Assembly: GCF_030409215.1 (NCBI RefSeq)
Contig: NZ_JAUFPL010000004.1
Span: forward strand, 74,095 to 138,094
Length of the DNA stretch: 64,000 nucleotides
Origin: Halomonas ramblicola
Lineage (GTDB): Bacteria > Pseudomonadota > Gammaproteobacteria > Pseudomonadales > Halomonadaceae
Direction: 5' to 3'
Both the position numbers and the translations under genes were made by a program. The stretch's first letter is position 1. Each line of letters opens with the position of its first letter. Below are positions 35,035-44,117 of the stretch, piece after piece. Below the pieces are notes generated by a model that worked only from the letters and a program-made list of their open reading frames with translations, was not told where the DNA came from and made no database searches.

Positions 35035-38000
35035 ATGCTCGACGCCGACAACATGCTGGCTGCCGCCACCTGGCAGCAGGATCTCGATACCCTCTTCGCC
35101 CGCATCAGCGAGCACTACGTCAGCGACGAGGACGCCTTCGTCGCCGAGCTGATCGAGGTGCTGAGCGCCGACTCGCGCGACTTCGAGCGCATCGCCGGCA
35201 AGACCGCCGAGCTGGTGCGCGAGGTGCGCGAGATGGATACCGCGGTGGACTCCATCGACGAGTTGCTGCAGCAGTACAGCCTCGACACCCATGAAGGGCT
35301 GATGCTGATGTGCCTGGCCGAGGCCATGCTGCGCATCCCCGACAAGGCCACCGCCGATGCCCTGATCGAGGACAAGCTCGGCCCCGCCGACTGGAAGTCC
35401 CACCTGGGCCAGAGCGAGTCCTGGTTCGTCAACGCCTCCACCTGGGGCCTGCTGATGACCGGCCGGGTAGTGACCCTGGACAAGCCCCGCGAAGGCAAGC
35501 CCAGCGGCTTTATCAACAGGCTGGTCAACCGAATGGGCGAGCCGGTGATCCGCCGCGCCATGCGCGAGGCCATGAAGGTAATGGGCAAGCAGTTCGTGCT
35601 GGGCCGTGACATCGACGAGGCCCTGAAGCGCTCCCGGCCGCTGTTCGACAAGGGCTACACCTACTCCTACGACATGCTGGGCGAGGCCGCGCGCACCCGC
35701 GACGATGCCGCCAAGTACTTCGACGACTATGCCGGCGCCATCGCGCGGGTCGGCAAGACCCGCCAGTCGCTCACGGAGAAGACCCCGGCGCCCTCGGTGT
35801 CGATCAAGCTCTCGGCGCTGCATCCCCGTTACGAGTTCGGCCGCCGCGACCAGGTCCTCGAGGAGCTGGTAGACAGCGTGAAGCGCCTGGCCGCCATGGC
35901 CCGCGAGCGTGACGTGGCCATCACCATCGACGCCGAGGAAGTGGACCGCCTCGAGCTGTCGCTGGAGGTATTCCGCGCCGTCTACGAGAGCGACGTCGGC
36001 CGGGGCTGGGGGCATTTCGGCCTGGTCGTCCAGGCCTACTCCAAGCGCGCCCTGCCGGTGCTGCACTACCTCAACCGCCTGGCCGACGACCAGGGCGACG
36101 AGATCCCCCTGCGCCTGGTCAAGGGCGCCTACTGGGACAGCGAGATCAAGGAGTCCCAGCAGCTGGGCGTCGAGGGCTACCCGGTCTACACCCGCAAGGC
36201 CTGCACCGACGTGGCCTACCTGGTGTGCGCGCGCTTCCTGCTCTCCGACGACACCCGCGGGCGCATCTTCCCGCAGTTCGCCACCCACAACGCCCATACC
36301 ATCAGCGCCATCCTGGAGCAGGCCAACGACGTCGCGCGGCCCTTCGAGTTCCAGCGCCTGCACGGCATGGGCGAGGCGCTCTACGACGCCGCCCTCAAGC
36401 GCGCCCCGCAGGGCACCTATTGCCGCGTCTACGCCCCGGTGGGCGCCCACAAGGACCTGCTGCCCTACCTGGTGCGCCGCCTGCTCGAGAACGGCGCCAA
36501 CTCCTCCTTCGTCCACCAGTTGGTGGACCCCAAGGTGCCCGTGGAGTCGCTCTGCGAGCACCCCGCCGAGACCCTGGGCAAGCAGGCCGGCTACGCCAAT
36601 CCGCGCATTCCCCTGCCCGCCGACATCTATGGCGAGGGCCGGCGCAACTCCCGTGGGGTCAACCTCAACGTGCGCAGCCACTACCGGCCGCTGATGGACG
36701 CCATGAACCGGCACATGGAGACGGTCTATCGCGCCGGGCCGCTGCTGGCCTTCGAGGTGGCCGACGACCCGGCCAGCACCCACGAGATGAAGAGCCCCTA
36801 TGATCGACGCCGGCCGGTGGGCCGCGTGCAGTGGACCAGCGCCGATCAGGCGGCCAGGGCCGTGGACGCCGCCTGGGCCGCCTTCCCGCGCTGGGAGGCC
36901 ACCCCGGTGGCCGAGCGCGCCGCCATCCTGCGCCGCTTCGCCGACCTGATGGAGGCGCACCTGGCCGAGCTGATGGCGCTCTGCTCCCGCGAGGGCGGCA
37001 AGCTGCTCACCGACGGCGTCGACGAGATCCGCGAGGCGGTGGACTTCTGCCGCTACTACGCCATGCGCGCCGAGCCGCTGTTCGCCGAGCCCGTCCCCCT
37101 GCCCGGCCCCACCGGCGAGTCCAATGCCCTGCAGATGGGTGGCAAGGGCGTCTTCGCGGCGATCAGCCCCTGGAACTTCCCGGTGGCGATCTTCTGCGGC
37201 CAGCTGGTGGCGGCCGCCGTGGCCGGCAACACCGTGCTGGCCAAGCCCGCCGAGCAGACCTCGCTGGTCGCGCACCGGGTGGTGGAGCTGCTGTTTGAAG
37301 CCGGCATGCCCCGCGACGTCGTCCAGCTGCTGCCCGGCGACGGCCCCACCGTGGGCAACGTGCTGACCCGGGACCCGCGCATCACCGGGGTAGCCTTCAC
37401 CGGCGGCACCGACACCGCCCAGGTGGTCAACCGCGCCCTGGCGGGCCGCGAGGGCGCCGCCCTGCCCACCCTGATCGCCGAGACCGGCGGCATGAACGCC
37501 ATGATCGTCGACTCCACCGCCCTGCCCGAGCAGGTCGTCGCCGACGTCATCCAGTCGGCCTTCCAGAGCGCCGGCCAGCGCTGCTCGGCGCTGCGCGTGC
37601 TCTACCTCCAGGAGGACGTGGCCGACCGGGTGATCGGCATCCTCGAGGGGGCCATGGCCGAGCTGCGCGTGGGCGACCCGCGCGACCTGGGCACCGACGT
37701 GGGACCGGTGATCGACGCGGAGGCCCGCGAGGGGCTGCTGGCGCACATCGACAAGCTCAAGGGCAAGGGCCGACTGCTGGCCGAGACGCGCCTCGACCCG
37801 GCCGAGACCGAACACGGCACCTTCGTGGCCCCGGTCGCCTTCGAGATCGACGGCATCGAGGCCCTGGAGCGTGAGCAGTTCGGGCCGGTGCTGCACATCG
37901 TGCGCTACGCGGCCAGCGACCTCGACGCCGTGATCGACTCGATCAACGCCCGCGGCTACGGCCTGACCTTCGGCGTCCACAGCCGCAACGAATCCTTCGC

Positions 38001-38226
38001 CGAGGAAATAGCGCGGAAGGTCCGCGTCGGCAATGTCTACGTCAACCGCAATATCATCGGCGCCGTCGTGGGGGTCCAGCCGTTCGGCGGCCAGGGCCTC
38101 TCCGGCACGGGTCCCAAGGCGGGTGGCCCCAACTACCTGCCACGCTTCGCCACCGAGAAGACGGTGACCATCAACACCGCCGCGCTCGGCGGCAACGCGT
38201 CACTGCTCGCGCTGGAAGACGCATAA
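35035..38226 (+). CDS. putA: bifunctional proline dehydrogenase / P5C dehydrogenase PutA
   Basis: Oxidises proline to glutamate in two steps. The 1063-residue protein has an FAD-linked proline dehydrogenase barrel in the first half (SVSIKLSALHPRYE, VDRLELSLEVF, RLVKGAYWDSEIK, FATHNAHT). An aldehyde dehydrogenase domain follows from about residue 580, with AISPWNFPVAIFCGQ, FTGGTDTAQ, the glutamate in AETGGMNAMIVD and the catalytic Cys850 in SAGQRCSALR. The N-terminal ribbon-helix-helix domain of E. coli PutA is absent, so it cannot repress its own gene in that way. AAGGGA precedes the ATG. putP follows on the same strand. Confidence 0.95.
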   Translation: MLDADNMLAAATWQQDLDTLFARISEHYVSDEDAFVAELIEVLSADSRDFERIAGKTAELVREVREMDTAVDSIDELLQQYSLDTHEGLMLMCLAEAMLRIPDKATADALIEDKLGPADWKSHLGQSESWFVNASTWGLLMTGRVVTLDKPREGKPSGFINRLVNRMGEPVIRRAMREAMKVMGKQFVLGRDIDEALKRSRPLFDKGYTYSYDMLGEAARTRDDAAKYFDDYAGAIARVGKTRQSLTEKTPAPSVSIKLSALHPRYEFGRRDQVLEELVDSVKRLAAMARERDVAITIDAEEVDRLELSLEVFRAVYESDVGRGWGHFGLVVQAYSKRALPVLHYLNRLADDQGDEIPLRLVKGAYWDSEIKESQQLGVEGYPVYTRKACTDVAYLVCARFLLSDDTRGRIFPQFATHNAHTISAILEQANDVARPFEFQRLHGMGEALYDAALKRAPQGTYCRVYAPVGAHKDLLPYLVRRLLENGANSSFVHQLVDPKVPVESLCEHPAETLGKQAGYANPRIPLPADIYGEGRRNSRGVNLNVRSHYRPLMDAMNRHMETVYRAGPLLAFEVADDPASTHEMKSPYDRRRPVGRVQWTSADQAARAVDAAWAAFPRWEATPVAERAAILRRFADLMEAHLAELMALCSREGGKLLTDGVDEIREAVDFCRYYAMRAEPLFAEPVPLPGPTGESNALQMGGKGVFAAISPWNFPVAIFCGQLVAAAVAGNTVLAKPAEQTSLVAHRVVELLFEAGMPRDVVQLLPGDGPTVGNVLTRDPRITGVAFTGGTDTAQVVNRALAGREGAALPTLIAETGGMNAMIVDSTALPEQVVADVIQSAFQSAGQRCSALRVLYLQEDVADRVIGILEGAMAELRVGDPRDLGTDVGPVIDAEAREGLLAHIDKLKGKGRLLAETRLDPAETEHGTFVAPVAFEIDGIEALEREQFGPVLHIVRYAASDLDAVIDSINARGYGLTFGVHSRNESFAEEIARKVRVGNVYVNRNIIGAVVGVQPFGGQGLSGTGPKAGGPNYLPRFATEKTVTINTAALGGNASLLALEDA

Positions 38227-38232
38227 GCGCTT

Positions 38233-38259
38233 GGGGCGGGGCCGTGTGGGTCCCGCCCC
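38233..38259 (+). terminator. GC hairpin after putA
   Basis: GGGGCGGG (38233-38240) pairs with CCCGCCCC (38252-38259) seven bases after the putA stop. The tail TTAATC is T-poor, so termination may be partial. Confidence 0.5.
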
Positions 38260-38350
38260 TTAATCGGCACGAAACTCGACCGTCATGGCAACGCAGGCCA
38301 TGACAGTGGGGTGTCGTGCGACACACTCCACCCATCACGAGGACACCTCC

Positions 38351-38485
38351 ATGACCCCGGGCATCGTCTTCGTACGCGCCATCCAGCATTTCGAGGAGGC
38401 CGACCTGCGCCGCATCGTCGACGATGCCATGCAGGCTTGCGCGGCCAGGGCCCGGGAAATGGCGAAAGACTTTGGTGACCGCTAA
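38351..38485 (+). CDS. possible small protein between putA and putP
   Basis: A 44-residue frame beginning with ATG after GAGGACACCTCC, reading MTPGIVFVRAIQHFEEADLRRIVDDAM and ending in AKDFGDR. Mostly helical and acidic, with no membrane segment and no family that I recognise. It may be genuine or an open frame by chance in GC-rich DNA. Confidence 0.35.
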   Translation: MTPGIVFVRAIQHFEEADLRRIVDDAMQACAARAREMAKDFGDR

Positions 38486-38683
38486 TATCTAATCAAGCGG
38501 CCGGTTCCTGCGCGGCGAATCGGCCACCCTCCATCTACGTACCCGGCTGGCGCCGCACGCGGTCACACAACAACGGGAGTCGGCCCATGGTTGCTGACAA
38601 CATGGCCATCAGCTTCGTACTCTTGTAGGCGTACCAACAACGCGTCGGAGCTGCGTCTGGCCTAATAAACTGGAGAAGTTTTT

Positions 38684-40174
38684 ATGGCTATTGGGGTTTG
38701 GATCAGTCTTTTTGCTTACTTTGCGCTCATGATCGCCATCGGCTTCTATGCCATGCGCAAATCTACGTCTACGTCTGAAGATTACATGCTGGGTGGCCGA
38801 GCCCTCAGCCCACAAGTAGCGGCCCTGTCGGCCGGGGCTTCGGACATGAGCGGCTGGTTGCTGCTGGGTTTGCCCGGGGCGCTGTTTGCCTCCGGCTTGG
38901 GTCAGGCCTGGATCGGTATCGGTCTGCTCGTGGGGGCGTTCTTCAACTGGACCCTGGTCGCACCACGCCTTCGCGAACAGACCGTTCACTATGGTAACGC
39001 GATCACCATTCCAGAGTTCCTGGCGAATCGCTTCCCGACTCGGGCCATGTCGCTGAGGACGGTATCCGCTATCGTCATCGTGGTCTTCTTCGCGGTCTAC
39101 ACGGCGTCAGGCCTGGTGGCAGGCGGCAAGCTGTTCGAAAGCGCGTTTTCCGGCGTCATCAACATCGGTGGCCTGAGCGACTACGCTGCAGGCATCGTCA
39201 TCACACTGGGCGTGGTACTTGCCTACACGGTTGTCGGCGGCTTCCTGGCCGTGAGCATGACGGACTTCGTGCAAGGCTGCATCATGATGCTGGCACTGGT
39301 GATCATGCCGGCGGTGGTGCTCTTTGGCGAAGGTGGCGGCGGTTTCGATCAGGCATCCCAGACCCTGAACGAAGTCGATCCCACGCTACTATCGTGGACG
39401 GAGGGACTGACCGTCATCGGCTGGCTGTCTGCGGTGACCTGGGGGCTGGGTTATTTCGGGCAGCCGCACATCATCGTGCGCTTCATGGCCATCCGGACGC
39501 TGAAGGATGTTCCCGTTGCCCGTAACATCGGCATGAGCTGGATGCTCATCTCCCTGATCGGGGCGATCTCCCTGGGGGTGTTCGGCCGGGCCTATGCGAT
39601 CCGCAATGGTATGGATGTCCAGGATCCGGAAACGATCTTTATCATCCTGGCGGATCTGCTGTTCCATCCGCTGATCACCGGTTTCCTCTATGCGGCACTG
39701 CTCGCGGCGATCATGAGCACCATTTCCAGCCAGCTTCTGGTGTCGTCTTCCTCACTGACCGAGGACTTCTATCGACTGTTCCTGCGCAAAGAGGCGACGG
39801 AGAAGGAGACCGTCGGCATAGGCCGGATCAGTGTCGTACTGGTGGGGTTGGTGGCCGCCGTCATTGCCTCCGATCCGGACTCCCAGGTCCTGGGGCTGGT
39901 CAGTAACGCCTGGGCAGGCTTCGGTGCGGCGTTCGGCCCGCTCATCATCCTGTCGCTGATGTGGTCGCGCACGAACGGCGCCGGCGCCATCGCGGGCATG
40001 GTGGTGGGTGCCGTCACCGTGATGATCTGGATTTCGCTGGGCTGGAACGGAGAGTTCATGGGGGGGCCCGGTGTGTACGAGATCATTCCTGGCTTCATCG
40101 CTTCCTTCATTGCCATCCTGGTGGTGAGCAGTGTGACTGCCGATGCCGGTGAATATCAGCAAATCCAGCGCTGA
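38684..40174 (+). CDS. putP: sodium/proline symporter PutP
   Basis: A 496-residue solute:sodium symporter with about thirteen membrane segments. SSS-family motifs include DYMLGGRALSPQVAALSAGASDMSGWLLLGLPG (key Ser and Gly residues), GYFGQPHIIVRFMAIR and the C-terminal AIMSTISSQLLVSSSSLTEDFYR, characteristic of PutP. GGAGAAG lies eight bases before the ATG. Codon choice is less GC-extreme at the third position than in putA. Supplies proline to PutA and, in a halophile, may also serve osmotic uptake. Confidence 0.94.
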   Translation: MAIGVWISLFAYFALMIAIGFYAMRKSTSTSEDYMLGGRALSPQVAALSAGASDMSGWLLLGLPGALFASGLGQAWIGIGLLVGAFFNWTLVAPRLREQTVHYGNAITIPEFLANRFPTRAMSLRTVSAIVIVVFFAVYTASGLVAGGKLFESAFSGVINIGGLSDYAAGIVITLGVVLAYTVVGGFLAVSMTDFVQGCIMMLALVIMPAVVLFGEGGGGFDQASQTLNEVDPTLLSWTEGLTVIGWLSAVTWGLGYFGQPHIIVRFMAIRTLKDVPVARNIGMSWMLISLIGAISLGVFGRAYAIRNGMDVQDPETIFIILADLLFHPLITGFLYAALLAAIMSTISSQLLVSSSSLTEDFYRLFLRKEATEKETVGIGRISVVLVGLVAAVIASDPDSQVLGLVSNAWAGFGAAFGPLIILSLMWSRTNGAGAIAGMVVGAVTVMIWISLGWNGEFMGGPGVYEIIPGFIASFIAILVVSSVTADAGEYQQIQR

Positions 40175-40196
40175 AAGAGCGCACAACCCGCTGCGA

Positions 40197-40221
40197 CGAG
40201 GCCGCCCACCGGGCGGCCTCG
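40197..40221 (+). terminator. terminator after putP
   Basis: An eleven-pair stem CGAGGCCGCCC / GGGCGGCCTCG with a three-base loop, starting 22 bases after the putP stop, followed by TTGCGTTG. It lies between two convergent genes and could serve both. Confidence 0.7.
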
Positions 40222-40238
40222 TTGCGTTGCGGCCCCCC

Positions 40239-40532
40239 TCAGACGACCAACGACCTGACCGCCAGAAGCAGGGCGAAGAGCCCCAGTGCCAGCAGGTTCC
40301 AGGGCGGCGAGACGGCGCGCCGCAGCCAGCGACGACGCGACGGCGGTTCCAGCGGCCCGATGAACCCCGCCCCCAGCGCCCAGGTCCCCAGCAGGACCGC
40401 CGGCAGCCGCAGGGGGAGTGCCAGCCCCTCAATCAGCGACGGCTGCAGCAGCAGCCAGACGGCCAGCGCCGCCGCCAGCAGCAGCGCCCCCAGGGTCCAG
40501 CCGTTCCCTTGCGGTGATATCGCGACGCGCAT
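40239..40532 (-). CDS. small membrane protein of unknown function
   Basis: A 97-residue protein with three hydrophobic stretches (LGALLLAAALAVWLLLQ, LPAVLLGTWALGAGFIG, NLLALGLFALLLAVRSLVV) separated by an arginine-rich loop. GGGAGG precedes the ATG at 40532 by seven bases, which supports expression. Convergent with putP. No family recognised. Confidence 0.65.
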   Translation of the reverse strand: MRVAISPQGNGWTLGALLLAAALAVWLLLQPSLIEGLALPLRLPAVLLGTWALGAGFIGPLEPPSRRRWLRRAVSPPWNLLALGLFALLLAVRSLVV

Positions 40533-40703
40533 GCTCGCACCTCCCGGCTCGCCAAGCCCTCCTCCCTAGTCAAGACGATTCCGGCGCAACGCGCGACCCC
40601 GCCATCCCCGTGGCCGGCCATCGGTCACCACGACTCCGCGTCACCCGGCATACCCGTCGGCCGATACCGACAGGCGCTTTCACAGTTCTTCAAGAATCTT
40701 TTC

Positions 40704-40733
40704 GGGACATTTGGAAACAGTGTTTCTTATAAT
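40704..40733 (+). promoter_or_regulatory. probable promoter of ompW
   Basis: A perfect TATAAT (40728-40733) in an A/T-rich patch, with GGGACA (40704-40709) 18 bases upstream as a four-of-six -35 element. About 65 bases of leader precede the ompW ATG. The -35 match is poor, so an activator may be needed. Confidence 0.5.
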
Positions 40734-40802
40734 ACCTTCGTCAAAGGTCGCCGGACACTCCGGCACGACGTTCCGGCATGAACCCAAGGGAGGAACCCTA
40801 TC

Positions 40803-41402
40803 ATGCGTACGACCCGCCTGATCACCGCCGCCGCCATCGCCGCCAGCTGCGCCTTCGCCAGTCAGGCCGCCCTGGCCTACGGCTACAGCGCCGGCGACAT
40901 CTTCGTGCGTGGCGGCTTCGCCAAGTCCGACACCACCTCCGACAACGGCGTAATGGATGGCGTCAGCAGCAGCGAGACCGGCTTCACCTACGGTGCCGGC
41001 TACCTCTTCCACGACAAGATCGGCGTCGAGCTGAACGGCTCCGAGGAGATCGAGCATGAGTTCTCCGCCGGCGCCCTGTCCGGCAGCGTCGACCGCATGC
41101 CGGTCAACCTGATGGTCAACTACTACCCGCTGGGCGGCCTGGACTCCCGTGTCCAGCCCTATGTGGGCGCCGGGGTCAACTACACCCGCTTCTCCGGCGA
41201 GCCGCAGGGCGTCGATGTCGATCACAGCTATGGTGCCGCCGGCCAGTTCGGTATCGACCTCGCCGTGACCGACAACCTGATGCTCAACGGCTTCGCCAAC
41301 TACGCCGACGTCGACCCCGATGTCTCCGCAGGCGGCGCCGAGATCGGCGAGGCCAAGGTGGATCCGCTGACCATCGGTGGCGGCGTCACCCTGCGCTTCT
41401 GA
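40803..41402 (+). CDS. ompW: OmpW family outer membrane protein
   Basis: A 199-residue eight-stranded barrel protein with a signal peptide (residues about 1-24, ending AALA), then GDIFVRGGFAKSD, YGAGYLFHDKIGVELNGS, MVNYYPLGGLDSRVQPYVGAGVNYTRFS and a C-terminal phenylalanine (GGGVTLRF), all typical of OmpW. Proposed to pass small hydrophobic molecules and often regulated by osmolarity or oxygen. GGGAGG lies upstream of the ATG. Monocistronic, with a promoter before and a strong hairpin after. Confidence 0.93.
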   Translation: MRTTRLITAAAIAASCAFASQAALAYGYSAGDIFVRGGFAKSDTTSDNGVMDGVSSSETGFTYGAGYLFHDKIGVELNGSEEIEHEFSAGALSGSVDRMPVNLMVNYYPLGGLDSRVQPYVGAGVNYTRFSGEPQGVDVDHSYGAAGQFGIDLAVTDNLMLNGFANYADVDPDVSAGGAEIGEAKVDPLTIGGGVTLRF

Positions 41403-41423
41403 TCGTGGCCCCGACACCCCGAC

Positions 41424-41456
41424 GCAGCGGGCCCGCCGATATGGCGGGCCCGCTGC
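41424..41456 (+). terminator. bidirectional hairpin between ompW and the cyclotransferase gene
   Basis: A fourteen-pair stem GCAGCGGGCCCGCC / GGCGGGCCCGCTGC with a five-base loop, midway between two convergent stops. No T-run on either side. Confidence 0.6.
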
Positions 41457-41474
41457 CGTATGGGGGGAAGAGTG

Positions 41475-41975
41475 CTAGCGCGGCGAGTGGCGGGAGAGCC
41501 CCAGGGTCCCCAGCGTCGCATCGTCGAGGCCGGCGACCGCCTCCACCGCCGCCAGCCGGGCATGGTAGGCGGGGCTGAGGAAGGCCTCGCCGGCCAGCAG
41601 GTGGGCCAGGTACTCGCGTGCAGGACGCAGGCAGGGGGCCGTGGTGCCGGGTACGGCGATATACACCCAGGCCTCGATGTCGCCTTCGGCGGTGACCACC
41701 GGCAGGCGCCGGCGGTCGTACTCGTGGGGGTAGCCCTCGAAGGGATCCATGCGCCGGATCTGCTCCGGCTCGACCAGCTCGAAGAGGGCCCCCTCGACCC
41801 TCTCGCCCGGCGTCGGCGCCACATTGGCATGGGCGATGCCCGCCACCCGCGAGGCCTTGTCGAAACGCAGCGCATGGTCGTGCAGCACGCCGGGCAGCAC
41901 GCGACGCGTCTCGCCGATGCGCGCCACCACCCGCGCCGGGTTCATGTTGCTGCCATAGGCAAAGTACCAGGGCAT
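41475..41975 (-). CDS. gamma-glutamylcyclotransferase family protein
   Basis: A 166-residue protein with the AIG2/GGCT opening WYFAYGSNMNP (residues 3-13), VEGALFELVEPEQIRRMDPFEGYP containing the catalytic-glutamate region, and EAWVYIAVPG. Family members cleave gamma-glutamyl peptides (glutathione turnover) to release 5-oxoproline; the exact substrate is not fixed by sequence. It follows the YqcC gene by 13 bases and is probably co-transcribed with it. Confidence 0.85.
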   Translation of the reverse strand: MPWYFAYGSNMNPARVVARIGETRRVLPGVLHDHALRFDKASRVAGIAHANVAPTPGERVEGALFELVEPEQIRRMDPFEGYPHEYDRRRLPVVTAEGDIEAWVYIAVPGTTAPCLRPAREYLAHLLAGEAFLSPAYHARLAAVEAVAGLDDATLGTLGLSRHSPR

Positions 41976-41988
41976 GGCGCCTCCCGGA

Positions 41989-42321
41989 TCAGTTCTCGGT
42001 GACCAGGCGGTCGATCTCCTCCACCGCCTTGCATAACAGCAGCCGGTCGTTGGCGCGCACACCCTCCTGGTCCAGAAAGGCGTCCACCGCCGGCGCCACA
42101 TCGCACTTCTCCGGCAAGGGGGCGCGCTCCTCGACCAGGGCATCCAGCCGCGCGATGAACACGAATCGCAGCCACTGGGGCAGGGCCATGGTATCGAGGC
42201 AGAAGGGCTGCGCGCTCTGGAAAGCGGAGGGGCTGGGACGCTCCATGCGCCACAGGTCGGTGGCCTTCATGGTGGCCTCCAGCCGACGCAGCGCCACGTC
42301 GAGCTCGTCGTGAACCGTCAT
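41989..42321 (-). CDS. YqcC family protein
   Basis: A 110-residue protein matching the small YqcC (DUF446) family: MTVHDELDVALRRLEATM at the start, SAQPFCLDTMALPQWLRFVFIARL in the middle, helical C-terminus. Function unknown. I start at 42321, where GAGGG lies upstream and the sequence begins like E. coli YqcC; an ATG at 42342 would add seven residues. Confidence 0.82.
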   Translation of the reverse strand: MTVHDELDVALRRLEATMKATDLWRMERPSPSAFQSAQPFCLDTMALPQWLRFVFIARLDALVEERAPLPEKCDVAPAVDAFLDQEGVRANDRLLLCKAVEEIDRLVTEN

Positions 42322-42596
42322 GTCGAAACCCTCGAATTGCATTTGCCCTCATTATCCCGTCCCGATTCCGTGCTGGCCAGGGGTGCTCAGTCGGGACGTG
42401 CACCTCCCGGCCGTCCATTCACAGCATGGCTGAATGTCCCTGTGGATAATCGTTGGAAAGGCCGCGCCAGGCCAGTCGACATGGGGCCTCGCCCCCATCG
42501 ATCAAGAATTGATCAGACGCGGAAGCGCTGCCTCCCATGCTACTGACAGCACCCTGCAGCCAAGGTAGAGTGCACGCTTCGACGACCGGAGGCCGC
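42322..42596. other. intergenic region with palindromes upstream of DUF3549 gene
   Basis: No gene seen. It contains GATCAA-GAA-TTGATC (42500-42514) and ATGGGG / CCCCAT (42481-42498) inverted repeats, and one exact DnaA-type nonamer (TGTGGATAA, 42441-42449). A single box does not make an origin. The promoters of the divergent YqcC and DUF3549 genes should lie here. Confidence 0.45.
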
Positions 42597-43622
42597 ATGC
42601 AACCCATCCACACCCTTCACGACTTCTTCGTGCGCAGCGGGGCCGAGGTGTGGCTCTACCACCTGGGCCGGCGTGTCGAACCCTGCGACCTGGCGACCCT
42701 GGCCGCCTTCGAGAGCGGCGAGTCTCCCTGGCCGGCGCCCTGGCGGGGGGAGGCACGCCTCGGCCTGGTGTTCCGCCTGGGGGACGTCCACGACCCGCTG
42801 ATCTGGTTCCTCGCCCTGCCCCTGGACGAGCAGGGCCGGCTCGACCCGGCCCCGCGGGACGCCTTCGTCCAGCGACTGCTGGAAACCCTGGGCCGCAGCG
42901 TGGCCAACGTCGGCCGCGACGACGGCGAGGCGGTGGATAACCTGATGAAGGACAATCCCCTGGCCTTCACTCCCTCCCTGCCCTTCCAGGCCGTGCTGCA
43001 CGCCCGCGCCAGCCGGGACCTGGGCCTGCCGGCCAGCCAGCACCTGGAGCCGGTGGAGGCCTACCTGAGCGGTCAGCAGGCTATCGACTGGCGGGCCCTG
43101 GGGTTACAGGGACTGGCCGACTTCGCCGTGCGCCTGGACGATGAGGCGGCCGCTCGCCTCGCCGAACGCCTCCCCGCCCTGCCCGACGAAGTCCTCACCT
43201 CGCTGTGCTACTGTCTGGAGCATGTGGCGATCGGTGACGCCCTGGCCCGGGCGTTGCGCGCCCGTGGCGAGGCCGCCGCCGACGCCGGCGACGTCGAGGG
43301 GTTCTGCGTCTGCGTGCGCGCCATGGCCGGGGCCGCCCCCGAGCTCGCCGGTGCCTGGTACGATGCCCTGCTCGCGGATCGCGGCGCCTGCGGGCCCGAC
43401 CTGCTCGCCGCCATCGCCGGCCGCGGCTGGCGCCACCTGGAGGATGCCGAACGCCTGCCACGTTTCCTGGAACGCCTGGCGCAGTGCGAGACGGCCGACT
43501 TCATGAGCGTGGCCCGCGACCTGGCCCTGATCCCGCGGCTACGGCTGCCGGTGCTGATGACCCTGCGCGAGGCCGAGCCGGCCTCGCCCATCGGCCGTCG
43601 CCTGGCCGCCCTGACGCGCTGA
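42597..43622 (+). CDS. DUF3549 family protein
   Basis: A 341-residue protein starting with MQPIHTLHDFFVRSGAEVWLY, followed by IWFLALPLDEQGRLDPAPRD and NPLAFTPSLPFQAVLHARASRDLGLPASQH, as in DUF3549 proteins of Pseudomonas and relatives. Mostly helical with HEAT-like character in the second half; no signal peptide. Function unknown. CGGAGG precedes the ATG by six bases. It runs into rimB 16 bases later, so the two are likely one transcript. Confidence 0.82.
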   Translation: MQPIHTLHDFFVRSGAEVWLYHLGRRVEPCDLATLAAFESGESPWPAPWRGEARLGLVFRLGDVHDPLIWFLALPLDEQGRLDPAPRDAFVQRLLETLGRSVANVGRDDGEAVDNLMKDNPLAFTPSLPFQAVLHARASRDLGLPASQHLEPVEAYLSGQQAIDWRALGLQGLADFAVRLDDEAAARLAERLPALPDEVLTSLCYCLEHVAIGDALARALRARGEAAADAGDVEGFCVCVRAMAGAAPELAGAWYDALLADRGACGPDLLAAIAGRGWRHLEDAERLPRFLERLAQCETADFMSVARDLALIPRLRLPVLMTLREAEPASPIGRRLAALTR

Positions 43623-43638
43623 GAGGCAAGAGCACTGC

Positions 43639-44085
43639 ATGACGATGATCAAGGAACTGCCCTACACCCCCAAGGCGGTGATCGGCCGTCGCGAGATGGT
43701 CACCCTGCCGGAGCTGCGCCTGGCCCTGTGCGCCAAGGCCGACACCGGGGCACGCACCTCGGCGCTGCATGCCGAGGACATCGAGTCCTATGAAGAGGAC
43801 GGCCACCTCTGGGTGAGCTTCACCACCCGCAGCGGCGGGCCCGAGACGCCGCCCCACGTGTTCCGCCTGCACCTCCACGACCGCCGCAAGGTGCGCAGCT
43901 CCAACGGCCAGGACGAGTGGCGCTACGTGATCCGTACGCCGATGCAACTGGGTGACCTGGAGTACCAGGTGGAACTGACCCTGACCGACCGGCGCGACAT
44001 GCGCCACCCCATGCTGCTCGGCCGCCGCGCCCTGCGCCGCCTGCTGGTAGCGCCCGGTGCCGCCTTCCTGCATGGCGAACCCTGA
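43639..44085 (+). CDS. rimB: RimK-associated aspartic protease RimB
   Basis: A 148-residue retropepsin-like protein of the ATP-dependent zinc protease (PF05618) group. The active-site triad Asp35-Thr36-Gly37 is in [14 protein letters not shown], and the late hydrophobic-Leu-Gly motif is [10 protein letters not shown]. RimB removes or processes the poly-glutamate tails that RimK adds to ribosomal protein S6. The immediate rimK neighbour (32 bases) supports this. Product length is typical. Confidence 0.88.
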   Translation: MTMIKELPYTPKAVIGRREMVTLPELRLALCAKADTGARTSALHAEDIESYEEDGHLWVSFTTRSGGPETPPHVFRLHLHDRRKVRSSNGQDEWRYVIRTPMQLGDLEYQVELTLTDRRDMRHPMLLGRRALRRLLVAPGAAFLHGEP

Positions 44086-44117
44086 GCCCCGACGGCCCAT
44101 CCAACCGGAGTCACTCG

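Noticed and set aside
34891..37980. A 1029-residue minus-strand frame opposite putA
   Set aside because: Same reason: the plus strand encodes PutA with intact catalytic motifs, and the antisense frame shows no recognisable domains.
42441..42449. Replication origin
   Set aside because: Only one DnaA-type nonamer, no A/T-rich unwinding region, and no dnaA, dnaN or gidA genes nearby.
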